Of a stretch of DNA of 5,943 bases, positions 1-5,243 are shown piece after piece; position 1 is the first letter of the stretch, and each line of letters opens with the position of its first letter. The translations under genes and the position numbers were made by a program. Origin of the DNA: Ekhidna sp. GTDB lineage: Bacteria > Bacteroidota > Bacteroidia > Cytophagales > Cyclobacteriaceae. The DNA lies in the NCBI GenBank assembly GCA_013214445.1, contig JABSPG010000269.1, positions 1 to 5,943 on the forward strand, given 5' to 3'. Below the pieces are notes generated by a model. The model did not search any database. It had not been told where the DNA came from and saw only the letters and a list, made by a program, of their open reading frames with translations.

Positions 1-55
1 TACCGTCGTACTTCTACTTTCTCCTATATTCTTTCCTTGGCAAAGTAAGAACGTA

Positions 56-598
56 CTACATGTTAACGCTATCAATAATATCTTTTTCATTTTCTTTAAA
101 TTTTTGATTCCTTTTTATTTCCAGTTCGAGTTTTTTCAATAGTCTTATTTTCTTTTCATAGTGATCGATGAGCGTACCTACGATAAGTTGTTCATCCACA
201 TTTCCAATGTCCTTTCGATACATTTCATTTACCTGGTCCAGGATATCCAGCTCTTCAAAAAGCCATTTCAGATTTTCATCTGATCGTACCTCCCTGATGT
301 TGATGTTCGATTCGATATCGTTTATAGTCTTTAGGTAATCCTGCTCTACTTTTTCATACTTAGATGAAATGTCGCCCAAAGTGGCAAGTGTTTGAATTTC
401 TTGCCTAAGTAGAAGGTTGTGACCAAGCAAGGCAGCTGATGAAATGATAAAGATGACTGCAGCTACCTTCCACCAAGAGAGCTCGTTCTCTTTTTGGGGT
501 TTCTTCCAGCCATTCCTTATTTCTTCCCAAGAATCTTTAGGCACTTGGTCAATATCCAGATGACCTTTTCTTTTGTTTATTAGCTCTTCAATATTCAT
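56..598 (-). CDS. Single-pass membrane protein, probable anti-sigma factor
   Basis: This 180-residue protein probably holds the ECF sigma factor encoded just upstream inactive at the inner membrane; the role is inferred mainly from gene order. Residues 1-43 are charged and would be cytoplasmic; they include a VPKDSW stretch (19-24) followed by EEIRNGW, a layout common at the N-terminus of Bacteroidota anti-sigma-like proteins. Residues about 45-63 are one hydrophobic helix, preceded by a Trp pair (42-43). The remainder (about 66-180) is hydrophilic, rich in Glu, Lys and Leu, and probably helical or coiled coil on the periplasmic side. No HxxxCxxC zinc motif is present, so it is not a ZAS-type anti-sigma. 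The ATG at 598 lies inside the end of the sigma gene, an 11-bp overlap that suggests translational coupling. It ends with TAG at 56-58; no terminator is visible in the 55 bases beyond. I recognise no named family. Confidence 0.7.
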   Translation of the reverse strand: MNIEELINKRKGHLDIDQVPKDSWEEIRNGWKKPQKENELSWWKVAAVIFIISSAALLGHNLLLRQEIQTLATLGDISSKYEKVEQDYLKTINDIESNINIREVRSDENLKWLFEELDILDQVNEMYRKDIGNVDEQLIVGTLIDHYEKKIRLLKKLELEIKRNQKFKENEKDIIDSVNM

Positions 599-1118
599 AG
601 TGATGCTGAAGTTTGTTTTTCAATAGTTGCTTTGCATGTCTAAACTGAGTCTTTGAAGTAGACTCAGATATATTCAGTTGATGCGCAATTTCCTTATGTT
701 TTAACCCTTCCAGCAGGTGCAGGCAAAGTACTGTTCTACAGCCGTCTGGTAAGGATTTTATCGCATTGTGCAAAGTCTTGTCATCAATCAAATGTTCCTC
801 TTTGACATTCATTGGTACTTCCATTTGCTCAGAGATATCTTCAAATTGTATTTTACTCTTCCGGAGGTATTCCAGTCCCTTATTTACCACAATTCGTTTT
901 AGCCATCCGCCAAAAGCCATTGGATCATCTAGACCATCAATTTTTTGAAAGGCTGTCACAAAAGATTCCTGCATTAAGTCCTTTGCAACTTCACCATTAT
1001 TTGTAAGCCTTGTCAAAGTGTTGTACATCGCTTTCGAGTATTGATTGTATAAGTTGAATGCTGCCAATTCATTGCCATTCTTCAATTGATTTATCCACGT
1101 ACTTTGGTTTTCAGTCAC
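588..1118 (-). CDS. ECF-type RNA polymerase sigma factor (sigma-70 family)
   Basis: This 176-residue protein has the two-domain layout of extracytoplasmic-function sigma factors and would redirect RNA polymerase to a specific regulon. Region 2 spans about residues 18-88, with the core-binding segment DLMQESF (47-53) followed by the conserved AFQKI stretch and GGWLKRIVVN (70-79). Region 4 spans about 112-170: AIKSLPDGCRTVLCLHLLEG, then a helix-turn-helix over about 140-165 with KEIAHQLNISESTSKTQ. Length is typical of the family. The start is GTG at 1116-1118: no ATG occurs in frame before residue 31, which is already inside region 2, and an in-frame TAG lies six codons upstream (1137-1139). 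It is followed by the anti-sigma-like gene with an 11-bp overlap. It sits 74 bp beyond the pckA terminator, so it should have its own promoter, but I see no convincing TAnnTTTG element there. The regulon cannot be deduced. Confidence 0.93.
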   Translation of the reverse strand: MTENQSTWINQLKNGNELAAFNLYNQYSKAMYNTLTRLTNNGEVAKDLMQESFVTAFQKIDGLDDPMAFGGWLKRIVVNKGLEYLRKSKIQFEDISEQMEVPMNVKEEHLIDDKTLHNAIKSLPDGCRTVLCLHLLEGLKHKEIAHQLNISESTSKTQFRHAKQLLKNKLQHHYEY

Positions 1119-1191
1119 TTTCTTCGGTTGGCGTTTCTAGTGGTAGGATGTGTCGATCTCGAAAAGGTTGTATGAATTTTGAATTTTAGCA

Positions 1192-1224
1192 CAAAAAAAC
1201 CCTGACCTTTCAGGATCAGGGTTT
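1192..1224 (-). terminator. Rho-independent terminator of pckA
   Basis: Read on the minus strand, a hairpin begins 21 bp past the pckA stop. Plus-strand arms are AAACCCTGA (1197-1205) and TCAGGGTTT (1216-1224), a perfect 9-bp stem. An inner CCT/AGG pairing (1206-1208 with 1212-1214) extends it past a single bulged A (1215), leaving a 3-nt loop. The run of seven A at 1193-1199 becomes the U-tract of the minus-strand transcript. It separates pckA from the downstream sigma/anti-sigma unit. Confidence 0.9.
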
Positions 1225-1240
1225 CTCAAACATTTTTGAG
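1225..1240 (-). repeat. Small hairpin between pckA stop and terminator
   Basis: CTCAAA (1225-1230) and TTTGAG (1235-1240) are perfectly complementary with a CATT spacer. This gives a 6-bp stem directly abutting the base of the pckA terminator hairpin, so the pckA 3' end would carry two stacked stem-loops. It may help block 3' exonucleases or assist termination. A stem this short can also occur by chance. Confidence 0.5.
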
Positions 1241-1245
1241 ATGCC

Positions 1246-2859
1246 TTAGCTAAACTTTGTGTTTGGCTTTGGCGCACCTGCAAGTATTTCTTCGTTTGCA
1301 AATTCCTCGAATTTCTTGAAGTTTTCAACAAATCGTGAGGCAAGATCATTTGCCTTTTGATAGAACGCTTCATCATTCTTCCATGTCTCTCTCGGACTTA
1401 ATATCTCACTTGGTACACCAGGACATGTAGTAGGTATCTCAGCACCGAAAATAGAGTGTGTTCTGTAGCCTACATTTTCCAACTGACCAACCAACGCTGC
1501 TGTAATCATCGCCCTAGTATATTTAAGGCTAATTCTGTTACCCACACCGTATGGACCACCGGTCCAGCCAGTGTTGATCAGCCAAACATTTACCTCATGC
1601 GCATCCATCTTTTCTCCAAGCATTTCTGCGTATTTCGTAGGATGCAATGGAAGGAATGGAGCTCCAAAACATGCTGAGAATACAGGTTCTGGATCTGTAA
1701 CGCCAGCCTCTGTTCCAGCAACTTTGGATGTATATCCCGAAATGAAGTGATACATCGCCTGTCCTTTATTCAATCTTTGAATGGGAGGGATCACGCCAAA
1801 CGCGTCGCAAGTAAGAAAGAATATGTTTTTTGGTATACCACCAATTGATGGTTCTATTGCATTTCGAATATGCTGAATAGGGTAAGAGGCCCTGGTATTC
1901 TCTGTAACGTTAGCATTTTCGTAATCAACTTCTCTCGTTCCTTCTTTGAAACGAGTATTTTCTAGGATTGCTCCATATTGAATGGCTTTATAGATATCTG
2001 GTTCTTTTTCTTCTGTAAGGTCAATCACTTTGGCGTAGCATCCACCCTCAAAATTGAATACATTCTTTTCAGTCCATCCATGCTCGTCATCTCCAATCAA
2101 AAGTCTCTTAGGATCTGCAGAAAGGGTGGTTTTTCCTGTTCCTGATAGACCGAAGAAAATAGCTGTATCTTTTTCCTCAATTCCCATATTAGCTGAACAG
2201 TGCATACTTAGAACACTCTGTTCGTGCGGTAACATGTAATTCAAAACAGAGAAAATGCCTTTCTTCATTTCACCAGAATAGGCAGTACCTCCGATTATAA
2301 TCATTCTCTTTGTGAAGTTGATTATGGCAAAGTTGGCCTGACGAGTTCCGTCAACTTCAGGATCTGCTTCGAATTCAGGGACGCACAGAATGGTGAAATT
2401 CGGATCAAAGTCAGTCAGTTTGTAGGCATCAGGTCTGAGGAACATGTTGTATGCGAACAGATTGTGCCAAGCCATCGTATTGATAACGCGAACTCGTAAG
2501 CGGTGTGTTTTGTCGGCTCCTGCATAGGCTTCTCTTACGTAGACCTTTTTATCTTCAACAAACTTTACCATTTTGTCGTAGAGTTTATCAAAGTTCTCCT
2601 CAGAAAAAGGTTTGTTGATATTTCCCCACCAGACAGAGTCTCTTGTCTTTTCATCTTCTACGACGAAACGATCCTGTGGAGACCTTCCAGTGAACTTTCC
2701 AGTATCGCACATTAGTGCACCTGTTGAGGTCAAGACTCCTTCGCCGCTTTTTAGAGTCTCTTCTATTAATTCTGCCTGACTCAGATTCCAATGAGCCTCC
2801 TTCACTTTGATTCCTAAAGTAGAGAGATCATTCTTTGATTTTACTCCAAACTCTTGCAT
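1246..2859 (-). CDS. pckA: Phosphoenolpyruvate carboxykinase (ATP)
   Basis: Cytosolic enzyme converting oxaloacetate and ATP to phosphoenolpyruvate, CO2 and ADP, the committing step of gluconeogenesis. The 537-residue product matches the usual length of the ATP-dependent family (about 530-540). Visible motifs in order: TGRSPQDRF (57-65) with the oxaloacetate-binding Arg; GGTAYSGEMKK (190-200) with the metal-binding Lys; the conserved His in MHCSANMG (219-226); the P-loop GLSGTGKTT (237-245); and the Mg-binding GDDEHGW segment (256-262). All catalytic elements are intact. The frame is open further upstream, but the only earlier start is TTG at 2929-2931, which would add 24 residues unlike the family N-terminus. 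The ATG at 2857-2859 gives the expected start MQEFGVKS, preceded by an A-rich stretch rather than a Shine-Dalgarno site. It lies 96 bp after the symporter on the same strand and ends at a strong terminator, so it may be transcribed alone or by read-through. Confidence 0.97.
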   Translation of the reverse strand: MQEFGVKSKNDLSTLGIKVKEAHWNLSQAELIEETLKSGEGVLTSTGALMCDTGKFTGRSPQDRFVVEDEKTRDSVWWGNINKPFSEENFDKLYDKMVKFVEDKKVYVREAYAGADKTHRLRVRVINTMAWHNLFAYNMFLRPDAYKLTDFDPNFTILCVPEFEADPEVDGTRQANFAIINFTKRMIIIGGTAYSGEMKKGIFSVLNYMLPHEQSVLSMHCSANMGIEEKDTAIFFGLSGTGKTTLSADPKRLLIGDDEHGWTEKNVFNFEGGCYAKVIDLTEEKEPDIYKAIQYGAILENTRFKEGTREVDYENANVTENTRASYPIQHIRNAIEPSIGGIPKNIFFLTCDAFGVIPPIQRLNKGQAMYHFISGYTSKVAGTEAGVTDPEPVFSACFGAPFLPLHPTKYAEMLGEKMDAHEVNVWLINTGWTGGPYGVGNRISLKYTRAMITAALVGQLENVGYRTHSIFGAEIPTTCPGVPSEILSPRETWKNDEAFYQKANDLASRFVENFKKFEEFANEEILAGAPKPNTKFS

Positions 2860-2893
2860 TTTTTTAGTTCTAGGGGTTACATGTTGTTTTAAA

Positions 2894-2930
2894 TGCACGT
2901 ACTGAAAATATACTAGTAGCAGTACATGCA
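2894..2930. promoter_or_regulatory. Inverted repeat upstream of pckA, possible operator
   Basis: Two 11-bp arms, TGCACGTACTG (2894-2904) and CAGTACATGCA (2920-2930), are inverted copies matching at 10 of 11 positions, separated by 15 bp. They lie 35-71 bp upstream of the pckA ATG. The spacer contains the candidate pckA -7 element, so a dimeric repressor bound here would block transcription. Alternatively the arms form an RNA hairpin at the end of the symporter transcript; in RNA the one mismatch becomes a wobble or C/A mismatch depending on strand. No long U-tract follows, so it is a poor terminator. Confidence 0.5.
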
Positions 2931-2932
2931 AA
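2905..2932 (-). promoter_or_regulatory. Candidate pckA promoter (weak)
   Basis: On the minus strand TATATTTT (2912-2905) differs at the last base from the Bacteroidota -7 consensus TAnnTTTG. TTTG (2932-2929) stands 16 nt upstream as a -33 element, slightly closer than the usual 17-23. Transcription would begin about 40-45 nt before the pckA ATG, which supports the ATG at 2859 over the TTG at 2931, since that TTG would lie inside the -33 box. Confidence 0.35.
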
Positions 2933-2939
2933 CGATTGC
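2928..2939. promoter_or_regulatory. LacI/GalR-like operator candidate upstream of pckA
   Basis: GCAAACGATTGC is a near-palindrome centred on CG: the half-sites GCAAAC and GATTGC agree at 5 of 6 positions. The pattern GCAAnCGnTTGC resembles operators of LacI-family regulators such as PurR, which also have a central CG. It overlaps the -33 candidate and abuts the larger inverted repeat. No regulator gene is in the window, so the assignment rests on pattern only. Confidence 0.35.
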
Positions 2940-2955
2940 GCGAAGTTATTTATAA

Positions 2956-4443
2956 TCAATCTTTCTCAAAGAAAGGATCAACAATTTCTTTTGCCGTAGG
3001 CTTGGTCAATAGGCTAACTATAACTAATGCACTGACAGAAGCTAGCAATGCTGGTATTGCTATCATTTTGTTGTCATATGGAAATGAAATGAAGCCTAAA
3101 TCCAAGCTTACTCCTGACCGATTCAATGATTCGATAATTACTACCGTAAGCATGCCTGCTAGAATGGAGGCAATACCACCTTGCTTCGTTACTCTTTTCC
3201 AAAAGAACGTAGCAAGTAGAGGGGGAGCCAGTGCAGCACCAATCATCGTATACGATATAAGTGCCATATCCAGTATTTCTTCAAACTGTGTCATGATTAG
3301 ATATGCTATAAAACCAAGAATAACAATTGCTGTACGCTGGATATATAGTTTAGTCTTTTCGCTTGCTCCTTTTATGAAGTACTTTTCAATGATGTCTCTC
3401 GATACGTTTGTTGACGTTACCATTAAGAAAGTATTTCCTGTAGACAATATAATAGCTGCCCCTCCAGCAAAGAGTAGCGATCCTACAAAAGCAGGAAGCT
3501 GTTCGAATCCGATTCTAAGGATGATTTCCTCGGACATAGCACCATTTACTGATCCATCAGCCATAAAGAACCTTGGGTCATGCGCATAGATGGCGAAACC
3601 TACAACAGCCAGGAGGCACATTAGAAATTCTATTCCAACCACTCCAATAAACATTCCCATGACTGCTTTCTTTGCCGATTTTGCATCTTTAGCTGAAGAG
3701 AATTTTTGGTAGACGCTACTTTCACTCAAAAGGAGGATGAGGGTAGGAAGCATGATTCCAACATACCACATAGGTTCATGTCCTTCCATGACGCTCAAGT
3801 GATCTGGGCTAACTTCATTGATTGTTTCTACCACTTTTCCCCAGCCACCAAAACCATTTATGGCAAATGGTACTGCCAATATGATGGCCACAATCATTAT
3901 GATTCCATTGAAAATGTCAATTGAGACAATGGAAACCATCCCTGCTAATGCAGTAAAAGCGATAATGATTAAAAAGGTGATAAGTGTTCCTTGCTCTACG
4001 GAGATACCACCTTCTGTCAGTATAGATAGGAATCTGCCGCCACCTTTAAATTGGTAACCGGCAATGATTAGATAAGCGACAATGATGGTGATCGAACCAA
4101 GTAACCTAGCAATAGGGGAGTATCGCTTTTCCAGTATGTCTGTGAGTGTATATTGTGATATCCTTCTTACCCTAGCGGCAATGAAGTATACGGCCAGTAT
4201 TCCAATCCATGCACCTAAGGAAAACCAGAGTTCTGAAAAGCCAACCTGAAACGTCAAGCCAGCTGTCCCAAACAAACTACCTGAGCCAATCCACGTGGTA
4301 ACCAAAGTGCCGACTAAAAGATAGACTGGAACATTCCTTCCTGCTACCACAAAATCTTCTTCATTTTTGACGCCTCTACTTTTGTATATGATGATGCCAG
4401 CTAAAATCAGGATGTAGCCAATGGTGACTATTAAATAGGTCAT
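2956..4443 (-). CDS. Sodium:solute symporter (SSS family), substrate unknown
   Basis: An inner-membrane secondary transporter of 495 residues that should couple uptake of a small solute to Na+ entry. About 13 hydrophobic helices are apparent, the first at 2-20 and the last at about 459-479. Family signatures: GTLVTTWIGSGSLFGTAG (45-62), the early unwound helix that helps form the ion and substrate site; the Ser/Thr-rich segment ILSTGNTFLMVTSTNVSRD (332-350), equivalent to the PutP-type stretch supplying Na+ ligands; and IGAALAPPLLATFFWKR (401-417), the typical late-helix proline motif. The length fits PutP/PanF-like SSS members. Motifs do not settle the substrate (amino acid, sugar, carboxylate or other). 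The start is ATG at 4441-4443, 27 bp after the stop of the small membrane protein gene, implying an operon. No canonical terminator follows before pckA. Confidence 0.92.
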   Translation of the reverse strand: MTYLIVTIGYILILAGIIIYKSRGVKNEEDFVVAGRNVPVYLLVGTLVTTWIGSGSLFGTAGLTFQVGFSELWFSLGAWIGILAVYFIAARVRRISQYTLTDILEKRYSPIARLLGSITIIVAYLIIAGYQFKGGGRFLSILTEGGISVEQGTLITFLIIIAFTALAGMVSIVSIDIFNGIIMIVAIILAVPFAINGFGGWGKVVETINEVSPDHLSVMEGHEPMWYVGIMLPTLILLLSESSVYQKFSSAKDAKSAKKAVMGMFIGVVGIEFLMCLLAVVGFAIYAHDPRFFMADGSVNGAMSEEIILRIGFEQLPAFVGSLLFAGGAAIILSTGNTFLMVTSTNVSRDIIEKYFIKGASEKTKLYIQRTAIVILGFIAYLIMTQFEEILDMALISYTMIGAALAPPLLATFFWKRVTKQGGIASILAGMLTVVIIESLNRSGVSLDLGFISFPYDNKMIAIPALLASVSALVIVSLLTKPTAKEIVDPFFEKD

Positions 4444-4470
4444 GTTAGTTTATTTTCAGCGCAATATAGT

Positions 4471-5019
4471 TTATTGGTATTTGTCAATAAAAGCATCGTA
4501 TGCATTCATCAATTCTGCTGCTGAAGCATTGAGGTTTAGTAAGTAATAATTGGAAATACCTACCGTTCTGCGAGGTTCAGGGTTTGAAATGAGCATGTCA
4601 CCCAGATTTTGAAACATCTGGTTTGAAATGTGCATGTAATAATTCTGTCTTTCATATAGCTCGGAAGCATCGTTCAAGAAATCTTCGTCTATGTATGAGA
4701 ATGATCTAGATGATTTTGTGAAGTCCCAGGCGCTTTTGGTCAGCAATTCACTTGAAATACTTACATTAAAATTTCCTTCAATTTCATCAAGTGCAAGCAT
4801 AGAATCTAGCGAGCTTTTGAAAACTAGATTAGCTCTGTAAACCGTATCCAGCGATGCTCTGTTCTTTTCACATTCAAGAAAGATCTTCTCTCTAAGAAAA
4901 GTAGCTTCAGTTTCTAGGTCGGAGTTTTGTTTATATGAATTTAGTCCTAGTGCTAGAAGAACAGCGAAAAGGATGGACACAAACTCAAATAGCAGTTGAG
5001 AAATTGCTTTCTTTTTCAT
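4471..5019 (-). CDS. Small single-pass membrane protein of unknown function
   Basis: This 182-residue protein is not one I can name. It opens with a basic MKKK, a hydrophobic helix at about residues 9-27, then NSYKQNSD. The pattern of short basic N-terminus, helix containing VSILFAVLLALGLN, then Asn and charged residues recalls uncharacterised Bacteroidota proteins of the DUF6090 type, but this likeness is from memory and tentative. The remaining ~150 residues are soluble, probably periplasmic and mostly helical, with no catalytic motif or Cys pairs apparent. The start chosen is ATG at 5017-5019, which places the basic residues directly before the helix; the frame extends upstream only to a TTG at 5044-5046. 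Its stop is 27 bp before the symporter start, so the two are probably co-transcribed and it may be an accessory or regulator of that transporter. I see no good promoter upstream. Confidence 0.75.
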   Translation of the reverse strand: MKKKAISQLLFEFVSILFAVLLALGLNSYKQNSDLETEATFLREKIFLECEKNRASLDTVYRANLVFKSSLDSMLALDEIEGNFNVSISSELLTKSAWDFTKSSRSFSYIDEDFLNDASELYERQNYYMHISNQMFQNLGDMLISNPEPRRTVGISNYYLLNLNASAAELMNAYDAFIDKYQ

Positions 5020-5068
5020 GCGCCTAAAATAGAAAAAGAGTTTCAACTTAATTATTTTGGAATAATGT

Positions 5069-5098
5069 TTTGATTATTGTCAGGTAAGGTTACATTTG
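5069..5098 (+). promoter_or_regulatory. Bacteroidota-type promoter of the thr leader
   Basis: TACATTTG (5091-5098) is an exact match to the -7 consensus TAnnTTTG of Bacteroidota housekeeping promoters. TTTG (5069-5072) lies 18 nt upstream as the -33 element, within the accepted spacing. Transcription should start about 4-7 nt after the -7 box, around 5102-5105, immediately ahead of the leader peptide ATG at 5106. Confidence 0.75.
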
Positions 5099-5105
5099 GA
5101 CTCAA

Positions 5106-5177
5106 ATGAATAGAATAACAACAATTATTATTTCAACCATCACGACAACCACAAGGGTTTCGTATGGAGAATGGTAA
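5106..5177 (+). CDS. thrL: Threonine operon leader peptide (Thr/Ile-rich)
   Basis: A 23-residue ORF from ATG 5106 to TAA 5175-5177. It begins MNRITTIIIS and continues TITTTT (11-16), then RVSYGEW. Seven residues are Thr (5, 6, 11, 13-16) and five are Ile (4, 7-9, 12), so 12 of 23 are the two amino acids that control the enterobacterial thr operon, whose leader also opens with a basic stretch and Thr/Ile repeats. It sits between a promoter and a terminator, directly ahead of aspartate kinase, as expected for an attenuation leader. Its role is to be translated as a sensor: ribosomes stall at Thr/Ile codons when charged tRNA is scarce. The peptide itself probably has no function. GGA at 5098-5100 is a possible ribosome site if the transcript starts early enough; otherwise the message is nearly leaderless. 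Confidence 0.88.
   Translation: MNRITTIIISTITTTTRVSYGEW
5137..5167 (+). promoter_or_regulatory. Leader hairpin (pause / segment 1:2 candidate)
   Basis: Within the leader coding region CCAT (5137-5140), ACGA (5142-5145) and AACC (5147-5150) pair with GGTT (5156-5159), TCGT (5160-5163) and ATGG (5164-5167). That gives 12 base pairs with single bulged C at 5141 and 5146 and a 5-nt loop. The left arm is made of the Thr/Ile codons 11-15, so a ribosome stalled there would melt it. In a classical attenuator this is the pause hairpin that holds RNA polymerase until the ribosome arrives. Confidence 0.65.
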
Positions 5178-5210
5178 TTGTGAAAATAAAAATTAACAAA
5201 GCGCCATTCT
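5168..5210 (+). promoter_or_regulatory. Antiterminator pairing of the thr attenuator
   Basis: AGAATGG (5168-5174), in the last leader codons, is perfectly complementary to CCATTCT (5204-5210), which is most of the terminator's 5' arm. A second helix, TAATT (5175-5179) with AATTA (5191-5195), could stack on it. Forming this structure excludes the terminator. AGAATGG lies directly before the stop codon, so a ribosome that finishes the peptide covers it and lets the terminator form. A ribosome stalled at the Thr codons leaves it free, allowing read-through into the aspartate kinase gene. Confidence 0.75.
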
Positions 5211-5232
5211 AACTTCGAATGGCGCTTTTTTT
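5198..5232 (+). terminator. Attenuator terminator upstream of aspartate kinase
   Basis: AAAGCGCCATTC (5198-5209) and GAATGGCGCTTT (5217-5228) form a perfect 12-bp stem with a 7-nt loop (5210-5216). The distal three pairs are A-U and merge into a run of seven T (5226-5232). It lies 20 nt after the leader stop and ends 11 nt before the thrA ATG, on the same strand, so it can only act as a conditional terminator for that gene. On the minus strand it lacks an equally good T-run and is not placed after a gene. Confidence 0.92.
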
Positions 5233-5243
5233 ATGTCTTACAT

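Noticed and set aside
1..48. Possible tail of a plus-strand gene: frame 1 is open for 15 codons and ends with TAA at 46-48
   Set aside because: It would be a convergent neighbour of the anti-sigma-like gene, which is plausible, but 15 codons are too few to support a gene and the other frames are open as well.
766..1006. Two overlapping plus-strand frames of 60 and 64 codons
   Set aside because: They are antisense to the sigma factor coding region and show no motif or start signal.
1137..1376. A 79-codon minus-strand frame across the pckA end and terminator
   Set aside because: It is out of frame with pckA, runs through the terminator hairpin and has a low-complexity, basic translation with no family likeness.
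2860..2931. A 24-codon N-terminal extension of pckA from position 2931
   Set aside because: The first codon is TTG, the added residues do not resemble the family, and the extension would cover the candidate promoter and inverted repeat. ATG at 2859 gives the normal family length.
2936..3589. A 217-codon open frame on the plus strand
   Set aside because: It lies wholly antisense to the well-supported symporter and its translation has no recognisable domain; it looks like a mirror of membrane-helix codons.
5020..5046. A nine-codon extension of the small membrane protein to 5046
   Set aside because: It starts with TTG and would place extra basic and aromatic residues ahead of the MKKK that normally precedes the helix. 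The ATG at 5019 is simpler, though not proven.
5052..5059. A second -7-like element, TTATTTTG, upstream of the thr leader
   Set aside because: It misses the key second-position A and has no TTTG at the right distance upstream; the element at 5091-5098 is much better.
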